Assembly (NCBI RefSeq): GCF_041107455.1 | Contig: NZ_JBGBPY010000001.1 | Location: 3,162,001-3,226,000 of the forward strand | Length of the DNA: 64,000 bases | Direction: 5' to 3' | Origin: Rhodanobacter humi | GTDB lineage: Bacteria; Pseudomonadota; Gammaproteobacteria; Xanthomonadales; Rhodanobacteraceae | Part shown: positions 33,974 to 44,296 of the stretch, piece by piece | How positions within the stretch are numbered: position 1 is the stretch's first letter | How the letters are laid out: the number at the start of each line of letters is the position of its first letter | Notes under the pieces: generated by a model | Seen by the model: only the letters and a program-made list of their open reading frames with translations | Databases searched by the model: none | What the model was told of the DNA's origin: nothing | Translations under genes and position numbers: made by a program

Positions 33974-34819
33974 TTAGCTCTTCGCGGTACCCGGGGGCAG
34001 CGTCGCCTGGCGGAACTCGCTGGGCGTGCGCCCATAGGCCTGGCGGAACGCGGCGCTGAAGTGGCTGTGGCTGGAGAAGCCCAGGTCCAGCGCCAGCGCG
34101 GCGACATCTTCGCAGTCGGCCACCAGGTCCAGCGCGCGTGCCAGGCGCAGGCGCAGGTGGTAGCGGTACAGCGGCAGGCCCTCGACCTGCTGGAAGGCCT
34201 GGGTGAGGTAGACCGGCGAGCCGCCGACTTCCGCCGCGATCTCCGCCAGCGTCCAGCGCCGGGTGAGGTCGCTGGCCAGCAGCAGCTTGGCCCGGTCCAC
34301 CAGCCGTTGCCGTGCGTGGGTGGCGCCGGGCGCGCGGGTGGTGCGTGGGCCGAGGCTGCGGCATACCAGGGTCAGGGCCAGGCTCTCGGCTTCCAGTGGC
34401 TCGATGGCACCGTTGTGCAGGCTGTGGCGCAGCAGCGCCACCAGCACCTGGGCGCGCTCGTCGATGCGCAGCGACTGGCCGTGGAACACGGGGATGTCGC
34501 GCCGCTGCAGCAGCTCGGCCGGCGCCAGTTCGCGCAGCAGCGGCTGCGAGATCGACAGCGACAGGCAGGCGTCGCCGCCGGTCGCGGGATGGCTGACCTG
34601 ATAGCCCTGGCCGGCATTGAAGAACAGCACATGGTTGGCGTCGGCCACCGACTGCGTGTTGCCCACGTGGCGCAGGAACAGGCCGCGGTAGGGAAACACG
34701 AGCTGGGTGGCGCTTGCGCATTCCTCGGCACTGCGATGGCGGCACTCGCCACGGCAATGCACGTCGTGCGCCGAGACAGTGGCCGACTGCAGCAGCGGCT
34801 GGACGGTGAACTCAGGCAT
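33974..34819 (-). CDS. AraC family transcriptional regulator
   Basis: 281 residues. The N-terminal cupin-like ligand domain contains several Cys/His (HCRGECRHRSAEEC) that might sense metal or redox. The C-terminal double helix-turn-helix ends with LALDLGFSSHSHFSAAFRQA and YGRTPSEFRQ. It overlaps the end of the amidase gene by 8 bp and lies 75 bp upstream of the Cys-rich gene, so it probably regulates the mini-protein/hydrolase/oxidoreductase set. Confidence 0.85.
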   Translation of the reverse strand: MPEFTVQPLLQSATVSAHDVHCRGECRHRSAEECASATQLVFPYRGLFLRHVGNTQSVADANHVLFFNAGQGYQVSHPATGGDACLSLSISQPLLRELAPAELLQRRDIPVFHGQSLRIDERAQVLVALLRHSLHNGAIEPLEAESLALTLVCRSLGPRTTRAPGATHARQRLVDRAKLLLASDLTRRWTLAEIAAEVGGSPVYLTQAFQQVEGLPLYRYHLRLRLARALDLVADCEDVAALALDLGFSSHSHFSAAFRQAYGRTPSEFRQATLPPGTAKS

Positions 34820-35402
34820 GCGGCGCGAGCCGGGGCGAGTTCGGTGCGGTCTGGCGAAGCCGCTCCAGGCCGCAGGCGGGGACGATGGCGTCCCACGGGA
34901 ACAGCGGGCCGGGATCGAGCTTGCGCGGCACGGTCCGCGCGGGGTCGTCACTGGCCGCCACCCGGGCGGTGTCCAGGTCCTCGTGGCCGGCGATCTCGTG
35001 CAGGCCCGGGAATTCCTCGCGCAGTTGCGCCAGCAGCGCGCGCAGGGCATCGATCTGCGCGGCAGGGTAGGGCTCGGTCATGGTCTGACGGCGCGAGTCG
35101 AACCAGTCGGGGTAGCGGCCGGTGTTCACCAGTTCGATGCCGATGGACTGCGGGTTCCAGCCGCGCACGTGGTGCGCCACGCGGGTGCCGGGCACGTAGC
35201 GGTACGTCGTGCCGTCGCGGTCGACGTAGTAGTGGCCGCTGTTGCCGGCGCCGCTGTCGTACAGCACCTTCTCGCCGTACTCGCGGGCCGTCGCGAGGTC
35301 GGGCAGCTCGGTGCAGTGGATCACCACCAGGGTCACCGCGGCAGCGGGGCGCTCGGGCAGTTTCGCGGCGTAGGGCAGGGGCTGGTCATGGATGGTCGGC
35401 AT
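34812..35402 (-). CDS. N-acetylmuramoyl-L-alanine amidase (Amidase_2)
   Basis: 196 residues without signal peptide. Zinc ligands are seen in VVIHCTE and RKLDPGPLFPW, with SGHYYVDRDG, GIELVNTG and IAGHEDLD of the AmpD/PGRP fold. Cytoplasmic AmpD-like enzymes cleave recycled muropeptides; an exported role is unlikely without a leader. Divergent from the YqiA-like hydrolase gene. Confidence 0.85.
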   Translation of the reverse strand: MPTIHDQPLPYAAKLPERPAAAVTLVVIHCTELPDLATAREYGEKVLYDSGAGNSGHYYVDRDGTTYRYVPGTRVAHHVRGWNPQSIGIELVNTGRYPDWFDSRRQTMTEPYPAAQIDALRALLAQLREEFPGLHEIAGHEDLDTARVAASDDPARTVPRKLDPGPLFPWDAIVPACGLERLRQTAPNSPRLAPHA

Positions 35403-35465
35403 GCGCGAAGTCTCGCACGGTGGCCGGTTATCATGGGCGCCTTGCAGCCCGTACCGGAGACCGCC

Positions 35466-35980
35466 ATGCGCGGCCAGATCATTCTTTCGCACGGTTCGGA
35501 TTCCGGTCCGGGCGCCACCAAGATCAGCGCGCTGGCCGACTGGGCCGAGGCGATGGGCTGGCGCACGCAGCGGCCGGATTTCCGCGTGCACGACGGCCAC
35601 GGTTACGCCGCGGCGGTCGCGCCGCGCGTGGCGCAACTGTGCGAGGTCATCGCCGCCTGCGAGTCGCCGCCGGTGCTGGTGGGTTCCAGCATGGGCGCGT
35701 TCGCCTCCGCGCTGGCCTCGCTGGAAGTGCCGGTCGCGGCGCTGTTCCTGCTCGCCACGCCGCCGGCGATCCCCGGCTGCGCGCAGGCGCTGGAGCTTCG
35801 GGCCAACGTGCCCACGCTGCTGGTTCACGGCTGGCGCGACGAGCTGTGTCCGGTGGAAGGCGTGCAGGCCTTCGCCGCGCGTCGCCGGCTGCCGCTGCTG
35901 CTGCTGGACGACGACCATCGCCTGCTGGCCAGCATGGACACGATCGCCGCGCAGTTCGGCATCCTGCTGGGGGCGCTGGC

Positions 35981-35984
<4 letters not shown>
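35466..35984 (+). CDS. Small alpha/beta hydrolase (YqiA/KANL3-like)
   Basis: 172 residues: IILSHGSDSGPGATK at the N-terminus, nucleophile elbow VGSSMGAFAS, acid in HGWRDELCP and His in DDDHRLLASM, a complete Ser-Asp-His triad. Substrate unknown. A -10 TATCAT lies at 35429-35434. It overlaps rlmKL by ATGA, a coupling that may reflect only shared expression. Confidence 0.8.
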
Positions 35985-38167
<2,183 letters not shown>

Positions 38168-38250
38168 GGTTTTGCTTATAGGAATCGCTTCAGTAGGCAT
38201 TAAGTGCCTCGGACTCAGCATCCATACCGCAATCAACGGAGGTGCATCTC

Positions 38251-38688
38251 ATGTCCAAGCGCAATGTCGGCAAGTGGATGGCGATCGGTCTGGCCGTGGC
38301 CGCCGCGGTGGCGATGCCGCTGAGCGCCTCCGCGCACGATCACGATGGCTGGGGCCATGGTGGCGGCTGGGGCCATCACGGCTGGCACGACGGCGGTTGG
38401 GGACGCGGCGGCTATCACGGCGGCTACTACCGTCATGGCGGTGGCTACTGGAGCGGCGGCCGCTGGATCGCCGGCGCGATCGTCACCGGCGTGGTAGCTG
38501 GCGTGGTCAGCGACGCACTGGCGCCGCGGCCGGCTTATTACGCCCCTGCCCCGGTGGTCTACGGCCCCCCCACGGTGGTTTACGAAGACGCGCCGGTAGT
38601 GACGCGCCGCGTGGTGACCCGTACCGTGATCTACGACAACGGCTACCCCACGCGCTATGTGCGTGACGATGGCGACGACGGCGATTGA
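38251..38688 (+). CDS. Exported Gly/His/Tyr-rich protein
   Basis: 145 residues. A very strong GGAGG precedes ATG 38251. A signal peptide (MAIGLAVAAAVAMPLSASA) precedes HDHDGWGHGGGWGHHGWHDG and further Gly/His/Tyr repeats. A hydrophobic GAIVTGVVAGVVSDAL segment and a Tyr/Pro/Val C-terminal part follow. The His clusters suggest metal binding or an envelope matrix role. The 83-bp upstream gap is A/T-rich, with TTGCTT (38172) and TAGGCA (38194) as a candidate promoter. Confidence 0.7.
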   Translation: MSKRNVGKWMAIGLAVAAAVAMPLSASAHDHDGWGHGGGWGHHGWHDGGWGRGGYHGGYYRHGGGYWSGGRWIAGAIVTGVVAGVVSDALAPRPAYYAPAPVVYGPPTVVYEDAPVVTRRVVTRTVIYDNGYPTRYVRDDGDDGD

Positions 38689-38709
38689 TCGTCGCCGACC
38701 GCCCAAGCC

Positions 38710-38743
38710 AAAGAGCCCGGCAATGCCGGGCTCTTTTCGTTTG
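38710..38743 (+). terminator. Rho-independent terminator
   Basis: AAAGAGCCCGG pairs with CCGGGCTCTTT around CAATG, followed by a T-rich run. It ends the Gly/His-rich gene. The A-rich left arm would give a T-run on the other strand too, so it may serve the convergent DUF6491 gene. Confidence 0.9.
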
Positions 38744-38759
38744 ACCGGGCGTAGCGGAT

Positions 38760-39209
38760 TCAGGGCTTGAGCGGCTGGTCGGCGCCGCTGCCGCTGCGGC
38801 TGGCGTGCGCGCTGAGCTTGTCGAACTCGGCCTTGTCGATCTTGCGCACCGACTGGATAGGGCAGGGCGGCTGTTGCAGCGCGCGCACCGATTCGCCGGC
38901 TTCGCCGCAAATGCTGAACGGGATCACCGCCTGGTTCGCCGGATTGGAGTGGAACAGCAGGGTGGGCGGCCCGTAGCTCAGCCGCGGGCAGGCGACCTGC
39001 AGCTTCACCAGGTAGCGGTCGGGGCCGGTGCGCACGGTGACGGTGCGCGGATCCACGATGTGCCATTCGTTGATGCGGTCGGTGCGCAGGCAGTCGGCGA
39101 CCGGGCGCAGCGGAGTGTAGGCGGGGGCTTTGGATTTCGTCTGGGCGGACGCGGCGTTCGCGGCGACCGCGAGCGAGAGCGCGAAAAGACCGGTCAAGGC
39201 GGGTTTCAT
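38760..39209 (-). CDS. DUF6491 family exported protein
   Basis: 149 residues with a signal peptide ending ASAQ. DCLRTDRINEWHIVDPRTVT and DRYLVKLQVACPRL, followed by a late CPIQSVRKIDKAEFDKL, match DUF6491, a small periplasmic family common in Xanthomonadales. Three or four cysteines probably form disulfides. Role unknown. Confidence 0.75.
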   Translation of the reverse strand: MKPALTGLFALSLAVAANAASAQTKSKAPAYTPLRPVADCLRTDRINEWHIVDPRTVTVRTGPDRYLVKLQVACPRLSYGPPTLLFHSNPANQAVIPFSICGEAGESVRALQQPPCPIQSVRKIDKAEFDKLSAHASRSGSGADQPLKP

Positions 39210-39330
39210 GGGTACACCTCATCAGCGGATGTGGCGGGTCGCGGTGGTGCGCCATGGCGACACCGTGCGCAATCATCGGCCGGTTGGGTGGCACGGGATG
39301 TGAACGAAAAGCGGCCCTCTCCCCCGGCCT

Positions 39331-39350
39331 CTCCCCCGCGAGCGGGGGAG
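39331..39350. repeat. CTCCCCC hairpin downstream of S10 gene
   Basis: ctcccccgc and gcgggggag form a perfect stem within a longer C-rich tract 12 bp past the S10 stop. A degenerate relative lies at about 46631-46670. There is no T-run; it may be a processing or Rho-related 3' structure. Confidence 0.4.
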
Positions 39351-39361
39351 GGGAGAAAGGC

Positions 39362-40867
39362 TCAGTGCACGCCGTACAGGCTCTTCACGTCGCGCAGCAG
39401 GTCGGCCTGGCTGTCCGGGCGGGCGTAGAACATGTGGCCGCCGGGGTATTCCTTCACCTGCACACGGGTGGGGTCGCCCATCGCCGGCATCTGGTCGACG
39501 ATCAGCACCGAGGCCATGAACGGGCAGGAGAGGTCGTCCCAGCCGTGGGCGATCAGCACGCGCAGGCCAGGGTCGTTCGCCACCGACTCGCGCAGCTGCT
39601 TGGTCGAACCGAGCCGGGCGTCGTCGTCCTCGTGCCACAGCCGGCCCACCTCGTAGCTCAGCGCGTTGTAGCGGCCGTCGTATTTCCAGCCCACGGTCCG
39701 GGTCACGAAGTTCACCATCGCCGTGGTGGTGGGGGCGATGATGCCGTTGAGGATGGGGTCGCCCGAGCGCTGGTGCGGCGCATAGGGGAACGGGTCCCAC
39801 GCGGTGACGTTGGAGTCGTAGCGGCTGCCCAGCTTGCCCTCGGCGCGGTACACCTCGCGCAGGTAGGCCTGAGTCTCGATTCGGCCGCCGGAGCGCTTCA
39901 CGAACAGCGGGTCGAGGCCGGTGAGCTCGGCGACCTTGTGGATCATCGCCTCGGTGGCGGCCGGGTTGGCGCGACCCTGCATCAGCGTGGTGGCGTAGGT
40001 GGAGCGGGTGTAGTCGATGATAGTCTGCATCGCCGCGGCCGTGAGCTTGTGTTCGCGCTCCAGGTGGGCGGCGGCGATCGAGGGCAGGGTGAGCATCCAC
40101 GGCAGCGGCGACACGTTCTCGTCGTCCGAGGCCGCCGGGTCGAGGTAGGGCGACAGCAGCACCACGCCGTTCATCGCCACGCCGAGCCGGGTCTGCAGGT
40201 AGTCGGTGATGCGCGGGCCGCGGAAGCCGCCGTAGCTCTCGCCCACCAGGTACTTGCGCGACTCCATGCGGCCGTTCTTCACCAGCCAGTCGTAGACGAT
40301 GCGCGACAGGTACTGGATGTCGCTGTCGGTGCTGTAGAACTGCTTGGTCGCTTCCTTGTCGTCCACCAGCGCGCGGCTGAAGCCGGTGCCGACCGGGTCG
40401 ATGAACACCAGGTCGGTGAAGCCCAGCCAGGTGCCGGGGTTGTCGTGCAGCGTCGCCGGGTCGGACGGGTTGTCGCCTTCCACGCCGAACTTCACCTTCT
40501 TCGGGCCGATCGCGCCGAGGTTCAGATACACCGACGAGGCGCCGGGGCCGCCGTTCAGCGCGAACGTCACCGGACGGTTCTTGCCCGGCATCGTGTAGGC
40601 GGTGAACATCACCTGCGCGATCACCTTGCCCTTCTCGTCGCGTACCGGCAGCGAACCCACCGTGGCGGTGTACTTCAGGGTGCGGCCGTCCGCCGTGGTG
40701 GACTGTGAGACATGCGCGTCGGCGGGGAAGGGCGGCAGTTGGAAGCCGTCGCTGACGCCCGGTGCCTCCGCCGCGGCGGGCGGCTTGCTGTCGGCGGCCA
40801 GCGCCGAGTGGTGGAATCCGGCCAGCAGCAGGGCTGCCAGCAAGCTCGTCTGCAGCGGCTTGCGCAC
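39362..40867 (-). CDS. Peptidase S10 serine carboxypeptidase
   Basis: 501 residues from a GTG at 40867 preceded by GAGGAAAG; a longer ATG frame lacks a ribosome-binding site. Signal peptide present (LLAALLLAGFHHSALAA). Catalytic Ser lies in VGESYGGFRGPR, Asp in AHGWDDLSCP and His in YPGGHMFYA. LNGGPGASSVYLNLGAIGP is the S10 substrate-pocket signature. Periplasmic or secreted carboxypeptidase. Confidence 0.93.
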   Translation of the reverse strand: MRKPLQTSLLAALLLAGFHHSALAADSKPPAAAEAPGVSDGFQLPPFPADAHVSQSTTADGRTLKYTATVGSLPVRDEKGKVIAQVMFTAYTMPGKNRPVTFALNGGPGASSVYLNLGAIGPKKVKFGVEGDNPSDPATLHDNPGTWLGFTDLVFIDPVGTGFSRALVDDKEATKQFYSTDSDIQYLSRIVYDWLVKNGRMESRKYLVGESYGGFRGPRITDYLQTRLGVAMNGVVLLSPYLDPAASDDENVSPLPWMLTLPSIAAAHLEREHKLTAAAMQTIIDYTRSTYATTLMQGRANPAATEAMIHKVAELTGLDPLFVKRSGGRIETQAYLREVYRAEGKLGSRYDSNVTAWDPFPYAPHQRSGDPILNGIIAPTTTAMVNFVTRTVGWKYDGRYNALSYEVGRLWHEDDDARLGSTKQLRESVANDPGLRVLIAHGWDDLSCPFMASVLIVDQMPAMGDPTRVQVKEYPGGHMFYARPDSQADLLRDVKSLYGVH

Positions 40868-41024
40868 GGGTCTTTCCTCGCGGGGGCAAAGCCCCAAGCC
40901 TAGCGAGCCGGGGCAGCGCGCAACCGTGCCTGAAGGCATGGATTGGCACGGGGCGTGCTTCCGGTGGTTGCGGATGCGGGCGGGAATTTCGTTCGTCGGG
41001 CGCTGGCGCCGCCCGGACTTGCCC

Positions 41025-41030
41025 TATCAT
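41025..41030 (+). promoter_or_regulatory. -10 box giving a leaderless methyltransferase mRNA
   Basis: TATCAT ends six bases before the ATG at 41037, so transcription would begin at or next to the start codon. No Shine-Dalgarno is present. The -35 region is weak. The 169-bp gap to the divergent S10 gene holds no other feature. Confidence 0.4.
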
Positions 41031-41036
41031 CGCGCG

Positions 41037-41873
41037 ATGCCATCAGCCGCCCTGCCATCCCTGCACGACACCCGCCGCGGCAGCCTGAGCTGCGTGGGCC
41101 TGGGCATGACCCTGGGCTCCCACCTCACACCGCTGGCGCGCAGCCATATCGAGCAGGCGGATGTAGTGTTCGCCGCGCTTTCCGACGCCATCGCGGAGGA
41201 GTGGCTGAAGCGCATGCACCCGGACGTGCGCAGCCTGCAGCCCAATTACGCCGAGGGCAAGCCACGCATCAAGACCTACCGCGAATGGGTGGCACTGATG
41301 ATGGCCGAACTGCGTGCCGGCAAGCGCGTCTGCGGCGTGTTCTACGGTCACCCCGGCATCTTCGCCTGGTCGCCGCACAAGGTGATCGAACAGGCGCGCG
41401 CGGAAGGCTACGAGGCGCATATGGAACCGGGCATCTCCGCCGAGGACTGTCTGTATGCCGATCTCGGCATCGATCCCGGCACTTACGGCTGCCAGCACTT
41501 CGAGGCCAGCCAATTGATGTACTGGGAGCGGCGCATCGACCCCGCGGGCTACTTGGTGCTGTGGCAGGTAGGGATCATCGGCAACCGTTCCGTGGGACGC
41601 TTCGACATCGGGCCAGCCTACCGCGCCTTGCTGGTGGAGCGACTGGGCCAGGACTACCCGCCGGATCACGAGGTCATCATCTATCGCGGCGCCACCCTGC
41701 CCATCGAGCACCCGTGCATCCAGCGCATCACCTTGCGCGAGCTGGTCGATGTGCCGTTGACCGCCGAGGAAACCGTGGTGCTGCCGCCGGCTGTGACCTT
41801 GCAACCGAACCGTGCCATGCTTGATCGGCTGCAAGCGCTGGATGCGAAGAGGCGGGAAGCTACGGCGGCCTGA
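41037..41873 (+). CDS. Borosin-type peptide backbone alpha-N-methyltransferase
   Basis: 278 residues of tetrapyrrole-methylase fold. The SAM-site start is SLSCVGLGMTLGSHLTP, and the family-specific stretch runs from VCGVFYGHPGIFAWSPH to PGISAEDCLYADLGIDPGTY and GCQHFEASQLM. Tyr71, Arg77, Tyr81 and Tyr103 have the spacing (6, 4, 22) of OphMA catalytic residues Tyr66, Arg72, Tyr76 and Tyr98. Such enzymes N-methylate the amide backbone of a ribosomal peptide. Fungal ones are fused to their substrate; here, as in Shewanella SonM/SonA, the likely substrate is the next gene. No cobalamin or siroheme genes are nearby. Confidence 0.85.
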   Translation: MPSAALPSLHDTRRGSLSCVGLGMTLGSHLTPLARSHIEQADVVFAALSDAIAEEWLKRMHPDVRSLQPNYAEGKPRIKTYREWVALMMAELRAGKRVCGVFYGHPGIFAWSPHKVIEQARAEGYEAHMEPGISAEDCLYADLGIDPGTYGCQHFEASQLMYWERRIDPAGYLVLWQVGIIGNRSVGRFDIGPAYRALLVERLGQDYPPDHEVIIYRGATLPIEHPCIQRITLRELVDVPLTAEETVVLPPAVTLQPNRAMLDRLQALDAKRREATAA

Positions 41874-41928
41874 AGCGGGACGGTGCGGTACATTGGTGCC
41901 GCCCGAACAAGGGGACAAGGGGAACAAC

Positions 41929-42234
41929 ATGAGCGATACGATCAAGTTGCTGGAGACCATCGGCAGCGATGCGTCGCTGCGTTACGCGTCGGCCGACGAG
42001 CTGAACGGGGTGCTGAAGCACGCGCAGGCGAGTGTCGAGCTCACGATGGCGGTGACGACAGGCGACTGTGCGACGCTGCGTGTGGAACTGACTGTCCAGG
42101 GTATGCCCCACTTCCCCCAGACACAGGTGCCGGGCCAGGAAGACGAAGAAGAAACTGACGTTCCGCAACCGGAGCCGCAGCCCGCCCCTTCCCCGTCACC
42201 TTCTCGCGTCAAGCGGGCTCGTCGCGCAGAATAG
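41929..42234 (+). CDS. Putative split-borosin precursor peptide
   Basis: 101 residues starting 55 bp after the methyltransferase, with GGGGAAC upstream and a possible own -10 TACATT (41888-41893). The N-terminal half (IKLLETIGSDASLRYASADE to about residue 52) is a compact helical domain like the borosin-binding domain of SonA-type precursors. After Gly58 it turns to an unstructured Gln/Pro/Glu stretch (acidic EDEEETD at 71-77), Pro/Ser repeats and a basic RVKRARRAE end. The modified core cannot be fixed by eye; LRVELTVQGMPHFPQTQVPG (50-69) is the best candidate. There are no transmembrane or signal segments. Confidence 0.7.
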   Translation: MSDTIKLLETIGSDASLRYASADELNGVLKHAQASVELTMAVTTGDCATLRVELTVQGMPHFPQTQVPGQEDEEETDVPQPEPQPAPSPSPSRVKRARRAE

Positions 42235-42250
42235 TGACCGACGTAGCGAC

Positions 42251-44026
42251 ATGTCGCGGGGATCGAGCAACCTGTATCGATGGGCCGCATGCACGGCCCT
42301 TATCAGTTGCCTGTGTGGCAGGGCTAGCCTTGCCACAACCTCTATGGCTGTCCCAGATGCCTTCCTCACGCAAACCGAGGCGCTGCAACTCACGGATCAC
42401 CCGCGATTCCTTCAGCAGCTGGCCCAACTCAACGGAAAAGCCTCGCAACTGACGCCAGAGCAGCAATGGCATCTGAGGTTCATGAATGCTTGGGAGGCCA
42501 TGTACGAAAGTGACTACGCCAAATCGGGGGCGCTGTTTCAGGACGTCATCCAGCATTCCGGCAATCCGTACTTGGCTGATTACGCATCTGCGTTGCTGAT
42601 GAGTCAGTTTGGCCTTACCCGGCATTACACCGAGGCATTCGAGCTGGCTAATCGCCTCGCAGCTCGCTTGCCGCAGATCACGGATGCGAAAGTTCACCTC
42701 AAATTGTTGCTGAACCTTTCGGCATCGCTAGGTCTGGCCGGCCAGACCGATCTGGCCATCCGTTACGCCCAGATGGCGATGTCCGCTGTTCCTGTTGGTG
42801 GGAGTCGGTGCTATCCCGCATCCATGATGGCTGAGGCGCTCTATTACGGTCATCGGCTCAAGTCCAACAGTCCGGAGTTGCTGCAGGCCGTGGCGGACTG
42901 CCCCGCGGCCAAGGAGCCGGTGTACAACGCGAACCTGCAACTCACGCTCGCTGACCTGTATGTGCAGGAAAGGCGGCCCCGCAAGGCACTAACCCTGCTC
43001 GACCGGGTTGAGCCCAACCTCGATATCCTGGGCGATGCGTCCTACAAGTTGACGGCCATGTTGATCAGGGCGCAGGCGCTGGCCGCGCTGGGCGACGATG
43101 CTGTTGCCAAGAAAGTGGCCTTGGTCGTGGTTGCGCAGAACAAATCGGGCGATTTCGATGCGTGGCTGAAAGACACCTACGAAGTGCTTTATCGTATAGA
43201 GAAGAAACAAGGTCATGCCGCCGCTGCACTCGACTACTACGAGAAATACGCTGCGCTGGACAAGGCCTACCTCGACGATGTCAATGCGCGCGCGATGGCC
43301 TACGAGACGGTACAGCAGCACGTGCTGGCGCAGAAGCTGGAGACGGAGAACCTGAGCCGGCAGAACGCGCTGCTGCGCATGCGGCAGACGCTGGATGCCA
43401 AGACGGCCGAGACCAACCGGCTGTACCTCGCCCTGCTGCTGATGGCGCTGGCCTTTGCCGCGCTCTGGATGTTCCGGATCAAGCGCTCGCAGCTGCGTTT
43501 CAAGAAACTGTCCCACCTCGATGGCCTGACCACGGTGTTCAACCGCCAGCATTTCATGGGCGAGGTGGAGCGCACGCTGCGCCTGCTGGAGAAGCGCGCC
43601 GGCACGGCTTGCCTGGTCTTCATCGACCTGGACCACTTCAAGCGCATCAACGACACCCACGGCCACGCCATGGGCGACGAGGTGCTGCGCCAGGTGGTGG
43701 TGGTGGGCAAACAGCAATTGCGCCCGGCCGACCTGTTCGGCCGGCTGGGTGGCGAGGAGTTCGGCATTCTGCTGGTGGGCTGCTCGCACGGGCAGGGCAT
43801 GGCCATCGCCGACCGCATCCGCCACGCGGTCGAGGCGACGAAGGTGGAGTGCGAGGGCACCGTCATCGCGATCTCCACCAGCGTGGGTCTGGCCTGCACC
43901 GGCGTCTGCGGCCACGACCTGCGGCGCCTGTGCCGGGAGGCCGACGCCGCGCTGTACCGCGCCAAGCGCGGTGGGCGCAATCGGGTGGAAGCTGGCGCCG
44001 AGGACAGCATTCCCATCGCGATCTGA
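42251..44026 (+). CDS. Diguanylate cyclase with periplasmic TPR-like sensor (copy 1)
   Basis: 591 residues. A signal/anchor at the N-terminus leads to an alpha-helical TPR-like sensor (about 35-360), then a coiled linker, a transmembrane helix LYLALLLMALAFAALWMF and a cytoplasmic GGDEF domain. The active site is GGEEF with the inhibitory I-site RPAD exactly five residues before it, so it should make c-di-GMP with product inhibition. It starts 16 bp after the precursor gene and is closely similar to the gene at 44297. Confidence 0.9.
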   Translation: MSRGSSNLYRWAACTALISCLCGRASLATTSMAVPDAFLTQTEALQLTDHPRFLQQLAQLNGKASQLTPEQQWHLRFMNAWEAMYESDYAKSGALFQDVIQHSGNPYLADYASALLMSQFGLTRHYTEAFELANRLAARLPQITDAKVHLKLLLNLSASLGLAGQTDLAIRYAQMAMSAVPVGGSRCYPASMMAEALYYGHRLKSNSPELLQAVADCPAAKEPVYNANLQLTLADLYVQERRPRKALTLLDRVEPNLDILGDASYKLTAMLIRAQALAALGDDAVAKKVALVVVAQNKSGDFDAWLKDTYEVLYRIEKKQGHAAAALDYYEKYAALDKAYLDDVNARAMAYETVQQHVLAQKLETENLSRQNALLRMRQTLDAKTAETNRLYLALLLMALAFAALWMFRIKRSQLRFKKLSHLDGLTTVFNRQHFMGEVERTLRLLEKRAGTACLVFIDLDHFKRINDTHGHAMGDEVLRQVVVVGKQQLRPADLFGRLGGEEFGILLVGCSHGQGMAIADRIRHAVEATKVECEGTVIAISTSVGLACTGVCGHDLRRLCREADAALYRAKRGGRNRVEAGAEDSIPIAI

Positions 44027-44079
44027 GCGGCGCGGTCGCGGGGCGGCGGGTGCGTACACGCTTGCCTGTCGCCGGCGTT

Positions 44080-44286
44080 ATGATCGCGAAAACGGGGGGC
44101 ATCATGGAAACGATGGAATCGCCGGAAGCGATCGGCACCACTGCGCTGCGGTGCAGCGCTCCGGGTAGCGGGATGGCGGACGTGTCGGTGCCGCCCGGCT
44201 TCGTGCAGCGACTCGTGGACGGCGGCGCCAAGCCGGTTGGCGATCCCCGGATTCCGGGTCAGGGCGCCCCGGCGCTCCGGCGTTAA
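44080..44286 (+). CDS. Possible 68-residue ORF between cyclase genes
   Basis: ATG 44080 to TAA 44284-44286. The peptide (MIAKTGGIMETMESPEAIGT onward) is Pro/Gly-rich, ends ALRR and matches nothing I recognise. No good ribosome-binding site precedes it. It fills most of the 270-bp gap between the cyclases, which shows no GEMM-type riboswitch. Could equally be non-coding leader of the second cyclase. Confidence 0.25.
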   Translation: MIAKTGGIMETMESPEAIGTTALRCSAPGSGMADVSVPPGFVQRLVDGGAKPVGDPRIPGQGAPALRR

Positions 44287-44296
44287 TCCGGACGGC

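Noticed and set aside
41037-41873. Assignment of the methyltransferase to cobalamin or siroheme synthesis
   Set aside because: The tetrapyrrole-methylase fold is shared, but the GHPGIF, SAEDCLYADLG and tyrosine/arginine spacing are those of peptide N-methyltransferases, and no tetrapyrrole genes are adjacent.
44027-44296. Possible c-di-GMP (GEMM) riboswitch before the second cyclase
   Set aside because: The conserved GEMM core (GCAAAGCC-type loop and tetraloop-receptor) is not present; only a superficially similar CCGGGTAGCGGG occurs.
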